Below, in pieces: positions 9,452-16,719 of a stretch of DNA of 64,000 nt (position 1 is its first letter; each line of letters begins with the position of its first letter). The notes below the pieces were generated by a model. The model did no database searches, was not told the origin of the DNA, and was given only the letters and a program-made list of their open reading frames with translations. This DNA is from Sphingomonas beigongshangi (lineage in GTDB: Bacteria > Pseudomonadota > Alphaproteobacteria > Sphingomonadales > Sphingomonadaceae). A program made the position numbers and the translations under genes. The DNA is taken from the NCBI RefSeq assembly GCF_016820445.1, contig NZ_JADHDT010000008.1:213558-277557 (forward strand), written 5' to 3'.

Positions 9452-9597
9452 CGGCCCCTCTCTCCTCTTGCGGCGACAACCACCAGACGCGGACCGTAGC
9501 GTGACCTTTGCGTTTGCCCAATCCGGATCGCATGCCGCGTTCGCAATCGATGGGACGGCTGGAAACGTCAAAGGCCTCGCTGCCGAACGGCCGCGGG

Positions 9598-11928
9598 TCA
9601 GACGATCGTCCGGCGTTGCTCGTGTTCGGTGAGGATCGAGCGGAATGCGTCCGCCAGGGCGCGTCGCTGTTGCGTGGTGGCACGCGGTGGCGCGGCATCC
9701 GTCGCTACGGACGCTGGCGGCGAAGACGGCGGGGCCGCCGTACCGAAGCCGGCATGCACCGCGTGATCCGCAGGATCGGCGGCGGGCACGTCGATGGTCA
9801 CCGAACCAGGCGACGGTCCGGCTGCGCGCGCGCGCTCGATCACCTTAACCTTGCCCGCGTTGACCAACAGGACCGTATCCGCGCGCTCGACCAGAGCGGG
9901 GCGGTGGGCGATGACGATCCGCGTGACCGGCATGTCACGGATCGCATCGCCGATCGCGGCCTCGTTCACCTCGTCGAGGTTTGCGGTGCCCTCGTCGAGA
10001 AAGAGGGCATCGGGCTGCCGATAGGCAGCACGGGCCAGCAGCAGCCGCTGACGCTGGCCACTGGACAGCGCGGAGCCCATGTCCCCGATCAGGCTGTGAT
10101 AGCCCATCGGCATCATCGCCACGTCGTCGTGAATGCGCGAGAAACGCGCGCATTGTTCGATCCGGGTCTGATCGGGTCTGGGATCGAAGAACGCAATATT
10201 GTCGGCGAGCGTGCCGTTTAGCAGCGCATCGTCCTGCAGGACAGCCCCGGCCCGCGAACGCCAGGCGGCGAGCGTCGCCGGGCCGAGCGGAACGCCGTCG
10301 ATCAGGATGCGACCGCCGGTCGGCGTCAACAGCCCCAGCATCAGGCGCATCAGCGTCGTCTTGCCGGCCCCTGAAGGACCGACGATCGCGACGAACCCGC
10401 CCGCGGGGACGGTGAAGCTGATGCGGTCGAGAATGGGTCGTTCGACGGGACTATAGGCGAAGCTGACGTCCTCGAGCCGTATCTCCGCGGGCACCTGCCA
10501 TTCCGGACGTGGGGGTGCCGCACCGATGCCCTCGGGCACCTCACCGACGATGTCGGACAGGCGTTCGAGATGCAGCCCGATCATCCGCCATTGCTGCAGC
10601 TGCTGGACGACGTTGATCGCGCTGTCGGAAAAACTGCTGCGGTAGGAGACGAAGGCAAGGAGCACCCCCAGGGTCATCGCCCCCCCGATCACCGCATTCG
10701 CGCCAAGGTAGACGACAAGGACGAGTTCGATGCCGAAAAGGACGTGCTGCGCCAGTCCCGTCCGCAGCGTGAACATCTGCGCGCGATAGCTCGCGTTGAC
10801 CACCTCGTTGTTGCGGTTGCGCCACCCGGCCTCGCGAAGGCCTTCGCTGCCGTGCAGCTTGATCGCCCGCATCGCGCGCATCGTCTCGAGCAGATATGTT
10901 TCCTCGCTCGCCTTCGCGAGGATCTGCTCCTCGAACCTCTGGCGCCATCGGGGAAACATGGCGAAGGAAATAGCGAAGAATATCAGCGTCGCCGCGACGA
11001 CCACGCCCGCCAGTGCCGGACTGATCAACAGCATCACGACCAGCGTGGTCAGCGCCAGCATCGTGTCGATGACGGCGTTCACGATACCCTGGGTCAGCAA
11101 TTCCTGGATCGGACGGATCGACCCGATCCTGCTCATCAGATCACCGACATGGCGACGCTCGAAATAGGCGAGCGGCAGGCGGACGAGATGGTGGACGACA
11201 TTGCCCGCAAGTTGCGCCGCCAAAGTCTCCCCGAGGGTCAGCACGACCCAGCCGCGCAATCCCGTGAGCAACGCGTTGAGGACGTAAAGACCGCCGAACC
11301 CGAGCGCGAGCATGGAGAGCAGACCTGCGTCCCCCTGCGTGATAGCCCCGTCGATGGTCAACTGCATGAAATAGGGCAGCGCCAGCGCCGTCAACTGGAT
11401 CAGCAGCGACAAGCCCGCGACCTGCGTCGCCGCGGGCCCGTAATTGGTCAGCCTGCTCCACAGGTCGGAAAGGCGGACGTTGACGCGCGCTTCGACGCGG
11501 GCGAAGCCGGGGGTCGGCTGGCATTCCATCGCCACGCCGGTGAAGTGCCGCGACACCTCGGCCAGCGACAGGTCGCGGCGGCCGATCGCGGGGTCGAGAA
11601 TGGATACGCGTCGACCGGCCACCCGCTCCAGCACGACGAAATGCTCGAGATCCCAATGCAGGATCGCGGGCAGGCGCAATTCGCCCAGCTCCTCCATGTC
11701 GAGACGCAGCGGACGCGGGCCGAGTGCCAGGTGATCCGCCACCGTCATCAGCTCGGTCAGCGTCACGCCCTTCATCGACGTCGGAAAGCGTTGCCGCAGT
11801 CCTGCCAGGTTGACGCGGTGGCCGTGGAATTGCGCCACCATCGTCAGGCAGGCCAGCCCGCATTCGGCTGCCTCCGCCTGTAGGACCGGCGTCATCTGGC
11901 GCGCCCAGGGGAAAGCGAATACCGTCAT
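9598..11928 (-). CDS. Peptidase-containing ABC exporter (C39 PCAT, CvaB-like)
   Basis: This 776-residue inner-membrane protein should cut a double-glycine leader and export the peptide using ATP. An N-terminal C39 peptidase domain (about 1-125) carries a full catalytic set: Gln17, Cys23 (QAEAAECGLAC), His96 (WDLEHF) and Asp112 (ILDP). It is therefore not a degenerate C39-like domain. A six-helix ABC membrane domain follows (about 150-450), then an ATPase domain with Walker A GPSGAGKTT near 514, signature SSGQRQR and Walker B ALFLDEG. ATG 11928 overlaps the HlyD-type stop (ATGA), so the two are coupled. The obvious client is the peptide at 13320-13532. Length and order match CvaB-type microcin exporters. 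Confidence 0.93.
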   Translation of the reverse strand: MTVFAFPWARQMTPVLQAEAAECGLACLTMVAQFHGHRVNLAGLRQRFPTSMKGVTLTELMTVADHLALGPRPLRLDMEELGELRLPAILHWDLEHFVVLERVAGRRVSILDPAIGRRDLSLAEVSRHFTGVAMECQPTPGFARVEARVNVRLSDLWSRLTNYGPAATQVAGLSLLIQLTALALPYFMQLTIDGAITQGDAGLLSMLALGFGGLYVLNALLTGLRGWVVLTLGETLAAQLAGNVVHHLVRLPLAYFERRHVGDLMSRIGSIRPIQELLTQGIVNAVIDTMLALTTLVVMLLISPALAGVVVAATLIFFAISFAMFPRWRQRFEEQILAKASEETYLLETMRAMRAIKLHGSEGLREAGWRNRNNEVVNASYRAQMFTLRTGLAQHVLFGIELVLVVYLGANAVIGGAMTLGVLLAFVSYRSSFSDSAINVVQQLQQWRMIGLHLERLSDIVGEVPEGIGAAPPRPEWQVPAEIRLEDVSFAYSPVERPILDRISFTVPAGGFVAIVGPSGAGKTTLMRLMLGLLTPTGGRILIDGVPLGPATLAAWRSRAGAVLQDDALLNGTLADNIAFFDPRPDQTRIEQCARFSRIHDDVAMMPMGYHSLIGDMGSALSSGQRQRLLLARAAYRQPDALFLDEGTANLDEVNEAAIGDAIRDMPVTRIVIAHRPALVERADTVLLVNAGKVKVIERARAAGPSPGSVTIDVPAADPADHAVHAGFGTAAPPSSPPASVATDAAPPRATTQQRRALADAFRSILTEHEQRRTIV

Positions 11929-13175
11929 GACCGTGCCGCGCGCAGCAGCGGATCGAGGAGCACTTCCCACATTCGACGCCGTTCGAGCACGAGATTGGCC
12001 GCGAGCGTCATGCCGGGACGCAGGGGCTGTGCGCCGGCACCCCTGCCGCGATCGAGCCGGACCCGGATGCGAAAGACGGGCTGGTCGATCTTCAATCCGG
12101 GATCCAGCGAACTTGGATCGGCCGGTACCCCGCTGATGTCGATCACGCGGCCGATGCCCGCGCCGAATTTCTGGAAGGGGAACGCGTCGAAGAGCAGGCG
12201 GACCTCGTCTCCCGGCCGCACGAAGCCGGCGGCGCGGGTAGGCGTGTAAAGCTGCGCTTCCAGGACGCTGCCCTGCGGGATCACGGTGACCAGCGACACG
12301 TCGGGACGCGTGCGCTGTCCGATTTGATTGACCAGATCCGTGACGCGGCCGGCGACCGGGGCGGTCAGGACCAAGCGGTCTTGGCGGATCACCGTCGCAC
12401 GCTGCGCTGCGAGGTTCGCGCGCTGCGCGGCGACCTGCGACAAGGTCTGCTGGGTGGCGACGCGGCGCTGCGCCAATTGCGCGGAGATGGTGCCGAGTTC
12501 CCGGCGCTGACCAAGGATGCGCTCCTCGAGAGCCTCCACCTCGGCGCGGCGCGCGGTGACGGCCGCCCGCGCGCTGTCGGCCTGTTGGCGCGGCCCGGCG
12601 CCGGCCCTGGCGAGCCGCGTCGCACGAGCCGCCTCGACCTGCGCCGCCTCGACCTGCGCCGCCTCGACCTGATCCCGGGCGAGCGCCCGCTGCCGCTCCA
12701 GCGACGCGATGATGGCGGCGAGCCCCGCGCGCTGCTGTTCTAGGCTGCCGGTCTCGCCGATGCCCAGCGTCTGCGCGAGTTGCTGTTGTCGGAGCAGTTG
12801 CTGGTCCTGCCGCGCCAGTTCGGTGAGCTGACCGCTGACGCCGACGCCGTTGGCGTCCTGACCCTGGGTGAGCGAAATGGTGACGAGCGGCGTCCCCACC
12901 GCGACGACCTGCCCCTCGCGCACATGGATGGCGCGGATTTCCGCGGTTTGCGGTGGATACACGCGCGCGAAACCACGGTCGTAGGTCACGATGCCGGAGA
13001 CATGCGTTCGGGACGAGAATTGTCCGAAGATCGCGATCAGCAGAAAGCCTGCGCAGGCGAGCGCGAGGATGACGGCGTAGGTGCCCGAGCGCGGCGGCAC
13101 GGCGGCCACGACGACTCCCGTGAGCCGGTCGCGTTTGGCCTCGATGACTTCATATCGGAACAGCGGTGTCGTCAT
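11925..13175 (-). CDS. HlyD-family membrane-fusion adaptor (CvaA-like)
   Basis: This 416-residue protein has one N-terminal membrane helix (about 30-52, YAVILALACAGFLLIAIFG). A lipoyl-like half motif, a long coiled-coil hairpin (about 125-265) and the second lipoyl half (LVLTAPVAGRVTDL) follow, as in HlyD/CvaA periplasmic adaptors. The N-terminus (LFRYEVIEAKRDRLTG) matches adaptors that pair with PCATs. The coiled coil contains a short tandem repeat, QVEAA three times. It is translationally coupled to the exporter and lies 144 bases downstream of the peptide gene. It should bridge the ABC exporter to an outer-membrane channel, plausibly the product at 13762. Confidence 0.9.
   Translation of the reverse strand: MTTPLFRYEVIEAKRDRLTGVVVAAVPPRSGTYAVILALACAGFLLIAIFGQFSSRTHVSGIVTYDRGFARVYPPQTAEIRAIHVREGQVVAVGTPLVTISLTQGQDANGVGVSGQLTELARQDQQLLRQQQLAQTLGIGETGSLEQQRAGLAAIIASLERQRALARDQVEAAQVEAAQVEAARATRLARAGAGPRQQADSARAAVTARRAEVEALEERILGQRRELGTISAQLAQRRVATQQTLSQVAAQRANLAAQRATVIRQDRLVLTAPVAGRVTDLVNQIGQRTRPDVSLVTVIPQGSVLEAQLYTPTRAAGFVRPGDEVRLLFDAFPFQKFGAGIGRVIDISGVPADPSSLDPGLKIDQPVFRIRVRLDRGRGAGAQPLRPGMTLAANLVLERRRMWEVLLDPLLRAARS
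12631..12670 (-). repeat. 15-bp in-frame tandem repeat in the adaptor gene
   Basis: The unit GCCTCGACCTGCGCC (plus-strand reading) occurs twice, followed by a further ten bases of the same unit. It encodes a QVEAA repeat within the predicted coiled coil. Such a repeat can expand or contract without breaking the frame, changing coiled-coil length. Confidence 0.8.
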
Positions 13176-13258
13176 TGCCCTGTGCGCCCGGTGCGATGAC
13201 GATGCGGCTAGCGCGGTAGCGGTAAAAGGCGCGTAAAGCGTGATGGTGCCTGCCGGAC

Positions 13259-13283
13259 GGGGCCGCGGATCGTCCGCGGCCCC
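13259..13283 (-). terminator. Strong hairpin between peptide gene and adaptor gene
   Basis: A perfect 11-bp stem (13259-13269 with 13273-13283) and a three-base loop lie about 37 bases past the peptide stop and 84 bases before the adaptor start. No T-run follows on the minus strand, so it is not a classical intrinsic terminator. More likely it is a 3' stabiliser or partial terminator that makes peptide mRNA more abundant than exporter mRNA. Confidence 0.6.
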
Positions 13284-13319
13284 TGGGCACCCGTCAACCC
13301 GCCGCGACGGGCCGACCGG

Positions 13320-13532
13320 TCAGCGGCAATGGCGAGCGGGCTTGCAGGGCGCCGGCGCCGGATTGCACGGCGCAGGCGCCGGCGCGGGGTTGCAAGGCGC
13401 CGGCTGCGGCGCGCAAGCCTGCGGCGCCGGGGCGCAGAAATTCCACGAGAACAGGCCGCCGAACAGGCAAGGCAGCAGGCCGAAGCAGCCGCCGGAGACG
13501 TCGTTCGTCTCAGCGATGTCGAGAGTACGCAT
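13320..13532 (-). CDS. Microcin V-like double-glycine peptide precursor with Cys/Pro/Ala-rich core
   Basis: This 70-residue precursor starts at ATG 13532 with a purine-rich site (AAGGGGAAAGAAGG). Residues 1-15 (MRTLDIAETNDVSGG) form a leader very like that of colicin V (MRTL...VSGG), with predicted cleavage after Gly15 by the C39 domain of the neighbouring exporter. The predicted 55-residue core begins with Cys16. It has a hydrophobic, Gly-rich front (FGLLP, LFGGLFSW) and a tail of C-N/K-P-A-P units. The core holds eight cysteines, an even number that would suit four disulfides or metal binding. No modification enzyme or clear immunity gene is adjacent. Leader and context are strong evidence for a secreted peptide; bacteriocin activity is inference. 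Confidence 0.85.
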   Translation of the reverse strand: MRTLDIAETNDVSGGCFGLLPCLFGGLFSWNFCAPAPQACAPQPAPCNPAPAPAPCNPAPAPCKPARHCR

Positions 13533-13581
13533 CCTTCTTTCCCCTTATTGATTCGCCGGAAATTGGCGCCCGAGCTTTTTG

Positions 13582-13596
13582 ACCTTATCGAAAGGT
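13582..13596. promoter_or_regulatory. Palindrome in AT-rich divergent promoter region
   Basis: ACCTT-N5-AAGGT lies in the 229-base gap between the peptide gene (minus) and the outer-membrane channel gene (plus). This gap is clearly more AT-rich than its surroundings. The dyad sits about 50 bases upstream of the peptide ATG, where a repressor or activator could act on both directions. It is a candidate operator only; no regulator gene is adjacent. Confidence 0.35.
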
Positions 13597-13761
13597 TACC
13601 ACAATATTAGCCAAGGGAGATTCGACAAATTTACCATCTCCGTTCCGCCATTTCGTTGAATTTGATCTCCTTTGTCTCTTTTCGGAACAGCGCGTTCGTT
13701 ACTCAAATTGGCGGAACGCGCAGTAAGGATTCGTCAGTCGGCGCACGGTAAGTACATCGTG

Positions 13762-15123
13762 ATGCGAAAGGCCCTATTTCTTCTACCTGTATTTACGGCA
13801 TCTTGCTCGGTGCCGCCGGTCGCGGTCGTGTCGCCTCCGCCGGTCGATTCCCCGCGCTGGCACGACGATACAGCGGAACCGGCCGCGGTGGCGCTCGACG
13901 CTGGATTCTGGGATCGGTTCGGCTCGACCCTCCTGCCTCGGTTGGTCGCCGATGCGGTCCGTGAGAACCCTAGCGTCGAGGCGGCGCGTGCGCGCGTTCT
14001 TCGTGCGCGGGCGAGCGCCGGTCTCGCGCGGGCGGCGTTGCTGCCGAGCGTGGCGGCGAACGCCGGCCTCACGCAGACACGGACCGATGGCTTTAACACC
14101 AGCCAATATACGAGCAGCGCCGGTCAGGCCGGGCTCGATATCGCCTATGACGTCGACCTGTTCGGCGGCCTGCGCGCCGGCCGCCGCGCCGCGCTCTCGC
14201 GTGTCGATGCGGCGCAGTTCGACAGTGGCGCCGCACGGCTGGTGGTGGCGTCGGAAACGGCGCGGACCTTCGTGTCGATCGCCGCCGTCGACGACCGCCT
14301 GCGGCTGAACGCGCGCCTCCTCGACAATGCCCGATCCTTCGCCAGGATCGTTGCCGTTCGGCGGCGCGAGGGCACGGCGGCGGAGGTCGACGAGCGGCTC
14401 CAGGCCGTCGAGGTCGGACGGCTGGAGGCACGTCGGGCCGAACTGACGCAATCGCGGGAAACCCTGGTCGGCGCGCTGGCGGTGCTGCTCGGCCGAGAAG
14501 CCCCGTCCTTCTCGCTCGCGCCGACGGCGCTGTCGACGCTCGTCGCGCCCGCGATCGATCCGGGTCAGCCGGGCGATCTCGTGTTTCGCCGTCCGGACGT
14601 TCTGGCGGCCGAGGCGCGGATCGCCGGCGCGAACGGCGACGTGCGCGCCGCGCGCGCGGCGTTCCTGCCGTCGCTCAAGCTGTCCGCCAATTCATTGGGA
14701 CAGGCGCTGGCGACGAGCGGGCCCTTTGGCCTGACCCTGAGCGCGGCACAAAGTTTGTTCGCGCCGATCTTCCAGGGCGGTCGCCTGCGGGCGGGCTACG
14801 CCGGCGCCCGCGCCGATCAGATGGAAGCGCTCGCCCAGTACCGCCAGAAACTGCTCGACGCTCTTCAAGAGGGCAATGCCGCGCTGGCGGCGGCGCGCGG
14901 CTCGGCGGAACGGGAGCGCGCGTTGCGCGGCGCCGCCGCCGACTCCCGCCGCGCCGTCGCGCTCGCCCGGCTCCGCTACGAAAACGGCGGAGGCGACCTC
15001 GCGCTCGTCCTGGACGCGGAGCGGAGCGAGATTGCGGTGGAGGAAACGCTGCTCGACGCCCAGGCCTTGCGGTGTACCGCGGCGATCGACGTCTACAAGG
15101 CGCTGGGCGGTTCTCCATTGTGA
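13762..15123 (+). CDS. TolC/NodT-family outer-membrane channel lipoprotein
   Basis: 453 residues from ATG 13762. The signal ends FTASC, so Cys15 would be lipidated, as in NodT/OprM-type channels. Two outer-membrane-efflux repeats are visible, each with long helical stretches (about 75-250 and 265-450). The family features VDLFGGLRAG and FRRPDVLAAEARIAGAN fall near residues 133 and 275. It lies divergent to the peptide gene, shares its upstream region, and no RND pump is nearby. It is therefore the best candidate for the outer-membrane exit of the peptide-export system. That pairing is inferred from position. Confidence 0.88.
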   Translation: MRKALFLLPVFTASCSVPPVAVVSPPPVDSPRWHDDTAEPAAVALDAGFWDRFGSTLLPRLVADAVRENPSVEAARARVLRARASAGLARAALLPSVAANAGLTQTRTDGFNTSQYTSSAGQAGLDIAYDVDLFGGLRAGRRAALSRVDAAQFDSGAARLVVASETARTFVSIAAVDDRLRLNARLLDNARSFARIVAVRRREGTAAEVDERLQAVEVGRLEARRAELTQSRETLVGALAVLLGREAPSFSLAPTALSTLVAPAIDPGQPGDLVFRRPDVLAAEARIAGANGDVRAARAAFLPSLKLSANSLGQALATSGPFGLTLSAAQSLFAPIFQGGRLRAGYAGARADQMEALAQYRQKLLDALQEGNAALAAARGSAERERALRGAAADSRRAVALARLRYENGGGDLALVLDAERSEIAVEETLLDAQALRCTAAIDVYKALGGSPL

Positions 15124-15166
15124 CCCACCAATTCGCGCGCGTGGGCTCGCCGGGCGTCAGCGCGGA

Positions 15167-15808
15167 CTATGCGTGATGCGGGTGAAGCGATCCCGCCTCT
15201 TCGGCGCCGTGGACGACATAATGGATCGGCTTGAACGACCCTCCGTTGGACGCGGGGGCCGAACACGCGGTCAAGCCGATGATCAGGTCCATGCGCGCGA
15301 CGAACGTGATGCTGTCGCCCGCCCGGCTGACCGGCGGTAACACCGATAGCTTGCCGGTGGACGGATCGACCGGGACGTTCATGAAGCAGTTGAAGGCCAC
15401 GGGTATCTGGTCGGGCGTCACGCCGAACGGCTCCAGCGCCGCCGCCAGATTGCCGAAGCAGCCCCGGTGGCGCGGCAGATCGGGATAAAAATGGTCGAAG
15501 GTCGCGAAGGAGCATGGCGTCAGCAGGAAGTCGTGCACGCCCACCGTATCCGCGACGATCTCGAGCATCGGTCCCGATCGGTTGGAATAGAGGATGTGGC
15601 CCGTCGTCAGGCGGATCGTCTCGGCATAGTCGAGTGTCCGTCCCGAGGACAGCACCTCGCCCAGATCGTCGGCGCGAAAGGCGAGCAGATCGGCGACCTG
15701 GCACCCGCGCGGATCGATCACGGTGAGACATTGGCCCTTTGCGAGGCGAAAGGCATCCCCGCTGCGCTCCGGGATCTCGACGACGGCGCCTGCCGGCACG
15801 CGCGACAT
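15167..15808 (-). CDS. DUF1989 (urea carboxylase-associated type) protein
   Basis: 213 residues from ATG 15808, whose first base overlaps the TGA of the upstream N-hydroxylase gene (TGATG coupling). An in-frame ATG at 15841 is less likely. DUF1989 features are visible: CQVADLLAF, the conserved SRT-like segment SSGRTLDYAETIR, CSFATFDHFYPDLPRHRGCFGN and PVAFNCFMNVPVD. Family members sit beside urea carboxylase/allophanate hydrolase and guanidine-metabolism genes and carry conserved Cys/His residues. Here it is tied to a heme N-hydroxylase of the GntA family, which points to guanidine or arginine-derived chemistry. The exact reaction is unknown. Confidence 0.85.
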   Translation of the reverse strand: MSRVPAGAVVEIPERSGDAFRLAKGQCLTVIDPRGCQVADLLAFRADDLGEVLSSGRTLDYAETIRLTTGHILYSNRSGPMLEIVADTVGVHDFLLTPCSFATFDHFYPDLPRHRGCFGNLAAALEPFGVTPDQIPVAFNCFMNVPVDPSTGKLSVLPPVSRAGDSITFVARMDLIIGLTACSAPASNGGSFKPIHYVVHGAEEAGSLHPHHA

Positions 15809-16506
15809 CACTTGCCGGCGTAGCGGAACGGGCATTGCCATCCGCTCTCCACGATCCGCCCGCTATATTGCCGCGCCTCGCTGGCTTCGCCGTGCCGCGC
15901 CAGCATCGGATTGCGCGACCCGGCCAGCATTTCGTCCCGGACCATGATCTTCTCGCGCATCGTCTCGTACTTGCCCTGATCGCGCAGCGTCTCGAACTGA
16001 TCGTGCAGGTTGAAGATCATAGCCGGCCTGGCGAACCGCCGCGCGGGTCGGCTGGCACGCGGATGCAATCCCACGACAAAGAATGCCTCGCCCCCGAAGG
16101 ACAGAGAGAAATGCGGGTTGGACGGATCGGGGCTGACGCGCGAGTCCCATTCCTGCCCGAGCCAGACATCCTTGTCGGACAGCGACTGGATCCGCTGCCA
16201 GATCGCCTGTTCGAACGCCTCTTCGGTCAGGTCGCCCGGTCCGGAGAAGACGACCGCGAAGCTTCGGAAGAGCGAAGGCTCCGCACGATAGCGGGCGGCG
16301 AAGACCCGCAGCCGATCGTGGATACGCATATCATCCCAAGCGCTGGCAATGTCCCGGGCGCCCAGGACATCGAGTGTGCCCTTGGCGAGCGCGGCCTTAG
16401 CTCCGACACAGGGAAATTCCTGGTCCGCGATATGGGTCGCCAGTAGTCGGCTCGCCTCCTCCTCGCCCGGATCGGCCCAGTCGAACATCGATTTCGGTAG
16501 CAACAT
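15808..16506 (-). CDS. YqcI/YcgG family heme-dependent N-hydroxylase (GntA-like)
   Basis: A 232-residue soluble protein with the hallmarks of the YqcI/YcgG family: FPCVGAKAAL near residue 31, the long motif GLHPRASRPARRFARPAMIFNL near 146-167 (highly conserved), and a C-terminal SGWQCPFRYAG. The family includes GntA, which N-hydroxylates a guanidine intermediate in guanitoxin biosynthesis. Heme would be ligated by conserved His/Cys residues, which I cannot assign with certainty. No other guanitoxin genes are nearby, so the product differs. It is coupled to the DUF1989 gene and divergent from a PLP decarboxylase. ATG 16506 lies only nine bases from a perfect EcfG -10 box, so translation may be leaderless or begin at ATG 16488. 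Confidence 0.85.
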   Translation of the reverse strand: MLLPKSMFDWADPGEEEASRLLATHIADQEFPCVGAKAALAKGTLDVLGARDIASAWDDMRIHDRLRVFAARYRAEPSLFRSFAVVFSGPGDLTEEAFEQAIWQRIQSLSDKDVWLGQEWDSRVSPDPSNPHFSLSFGGEAFFVVGLHPRASRPARRFARPAMIFNLHDQFETLRDQGKYETMREKIMVRDEMLAGSRNPMLARHGEASEARQYSGRIVESGWQCPFRYAGK

Positions 16507-16514
16507 GCATGGGT

Positions 16515-16539
16515 AACGGCACGTCGGTGCCGCCGTTCC
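16515..16539 (-). promoter_or_regulatory. EcfG-type general stress promoter
   Basis: On the minus strand, GGAAC (16539-16535), exactly 16 bases, then CGTT (16518-16515): a perfect match to the alphaproteobacterial EcfG consensus. It directs transcription into the GntA-like gene. The expected start site lies within a few bases of ATG 16506, implying a very short or absent 5' leader. Confidence 0.65.
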
Positions 16540-16719
16540 GCGTATCGACGGCCGTCTTGATGTGCCTCAATCAGAAATACCCTCACAGGATAATATCTTG
16601 CGAGACTCCTCGCGCGCCGAAGCGTTCACCGCGCAACCTTCCCAAACGTCCGTGCACCCGCGCGCTGGCCGCGCATCGGTCCTCGTCGGCACGGGCAAAG
16701 TCGAATTGGATCAGACCCG

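Noticed and set aside
10570..11883. 437-codon plus-strand frame
   Set aside because: Antisense to the C39 ABC exporter, with no motifs and typical shadow composition.
13240..13551. Gly/Ala-rich plus-strand frame opposite the peptide gene
   Set aside because: It is the complement of the peptide's repeats and lacks a ribosome site. I considered it as an immunity gene, but nothing supports that.
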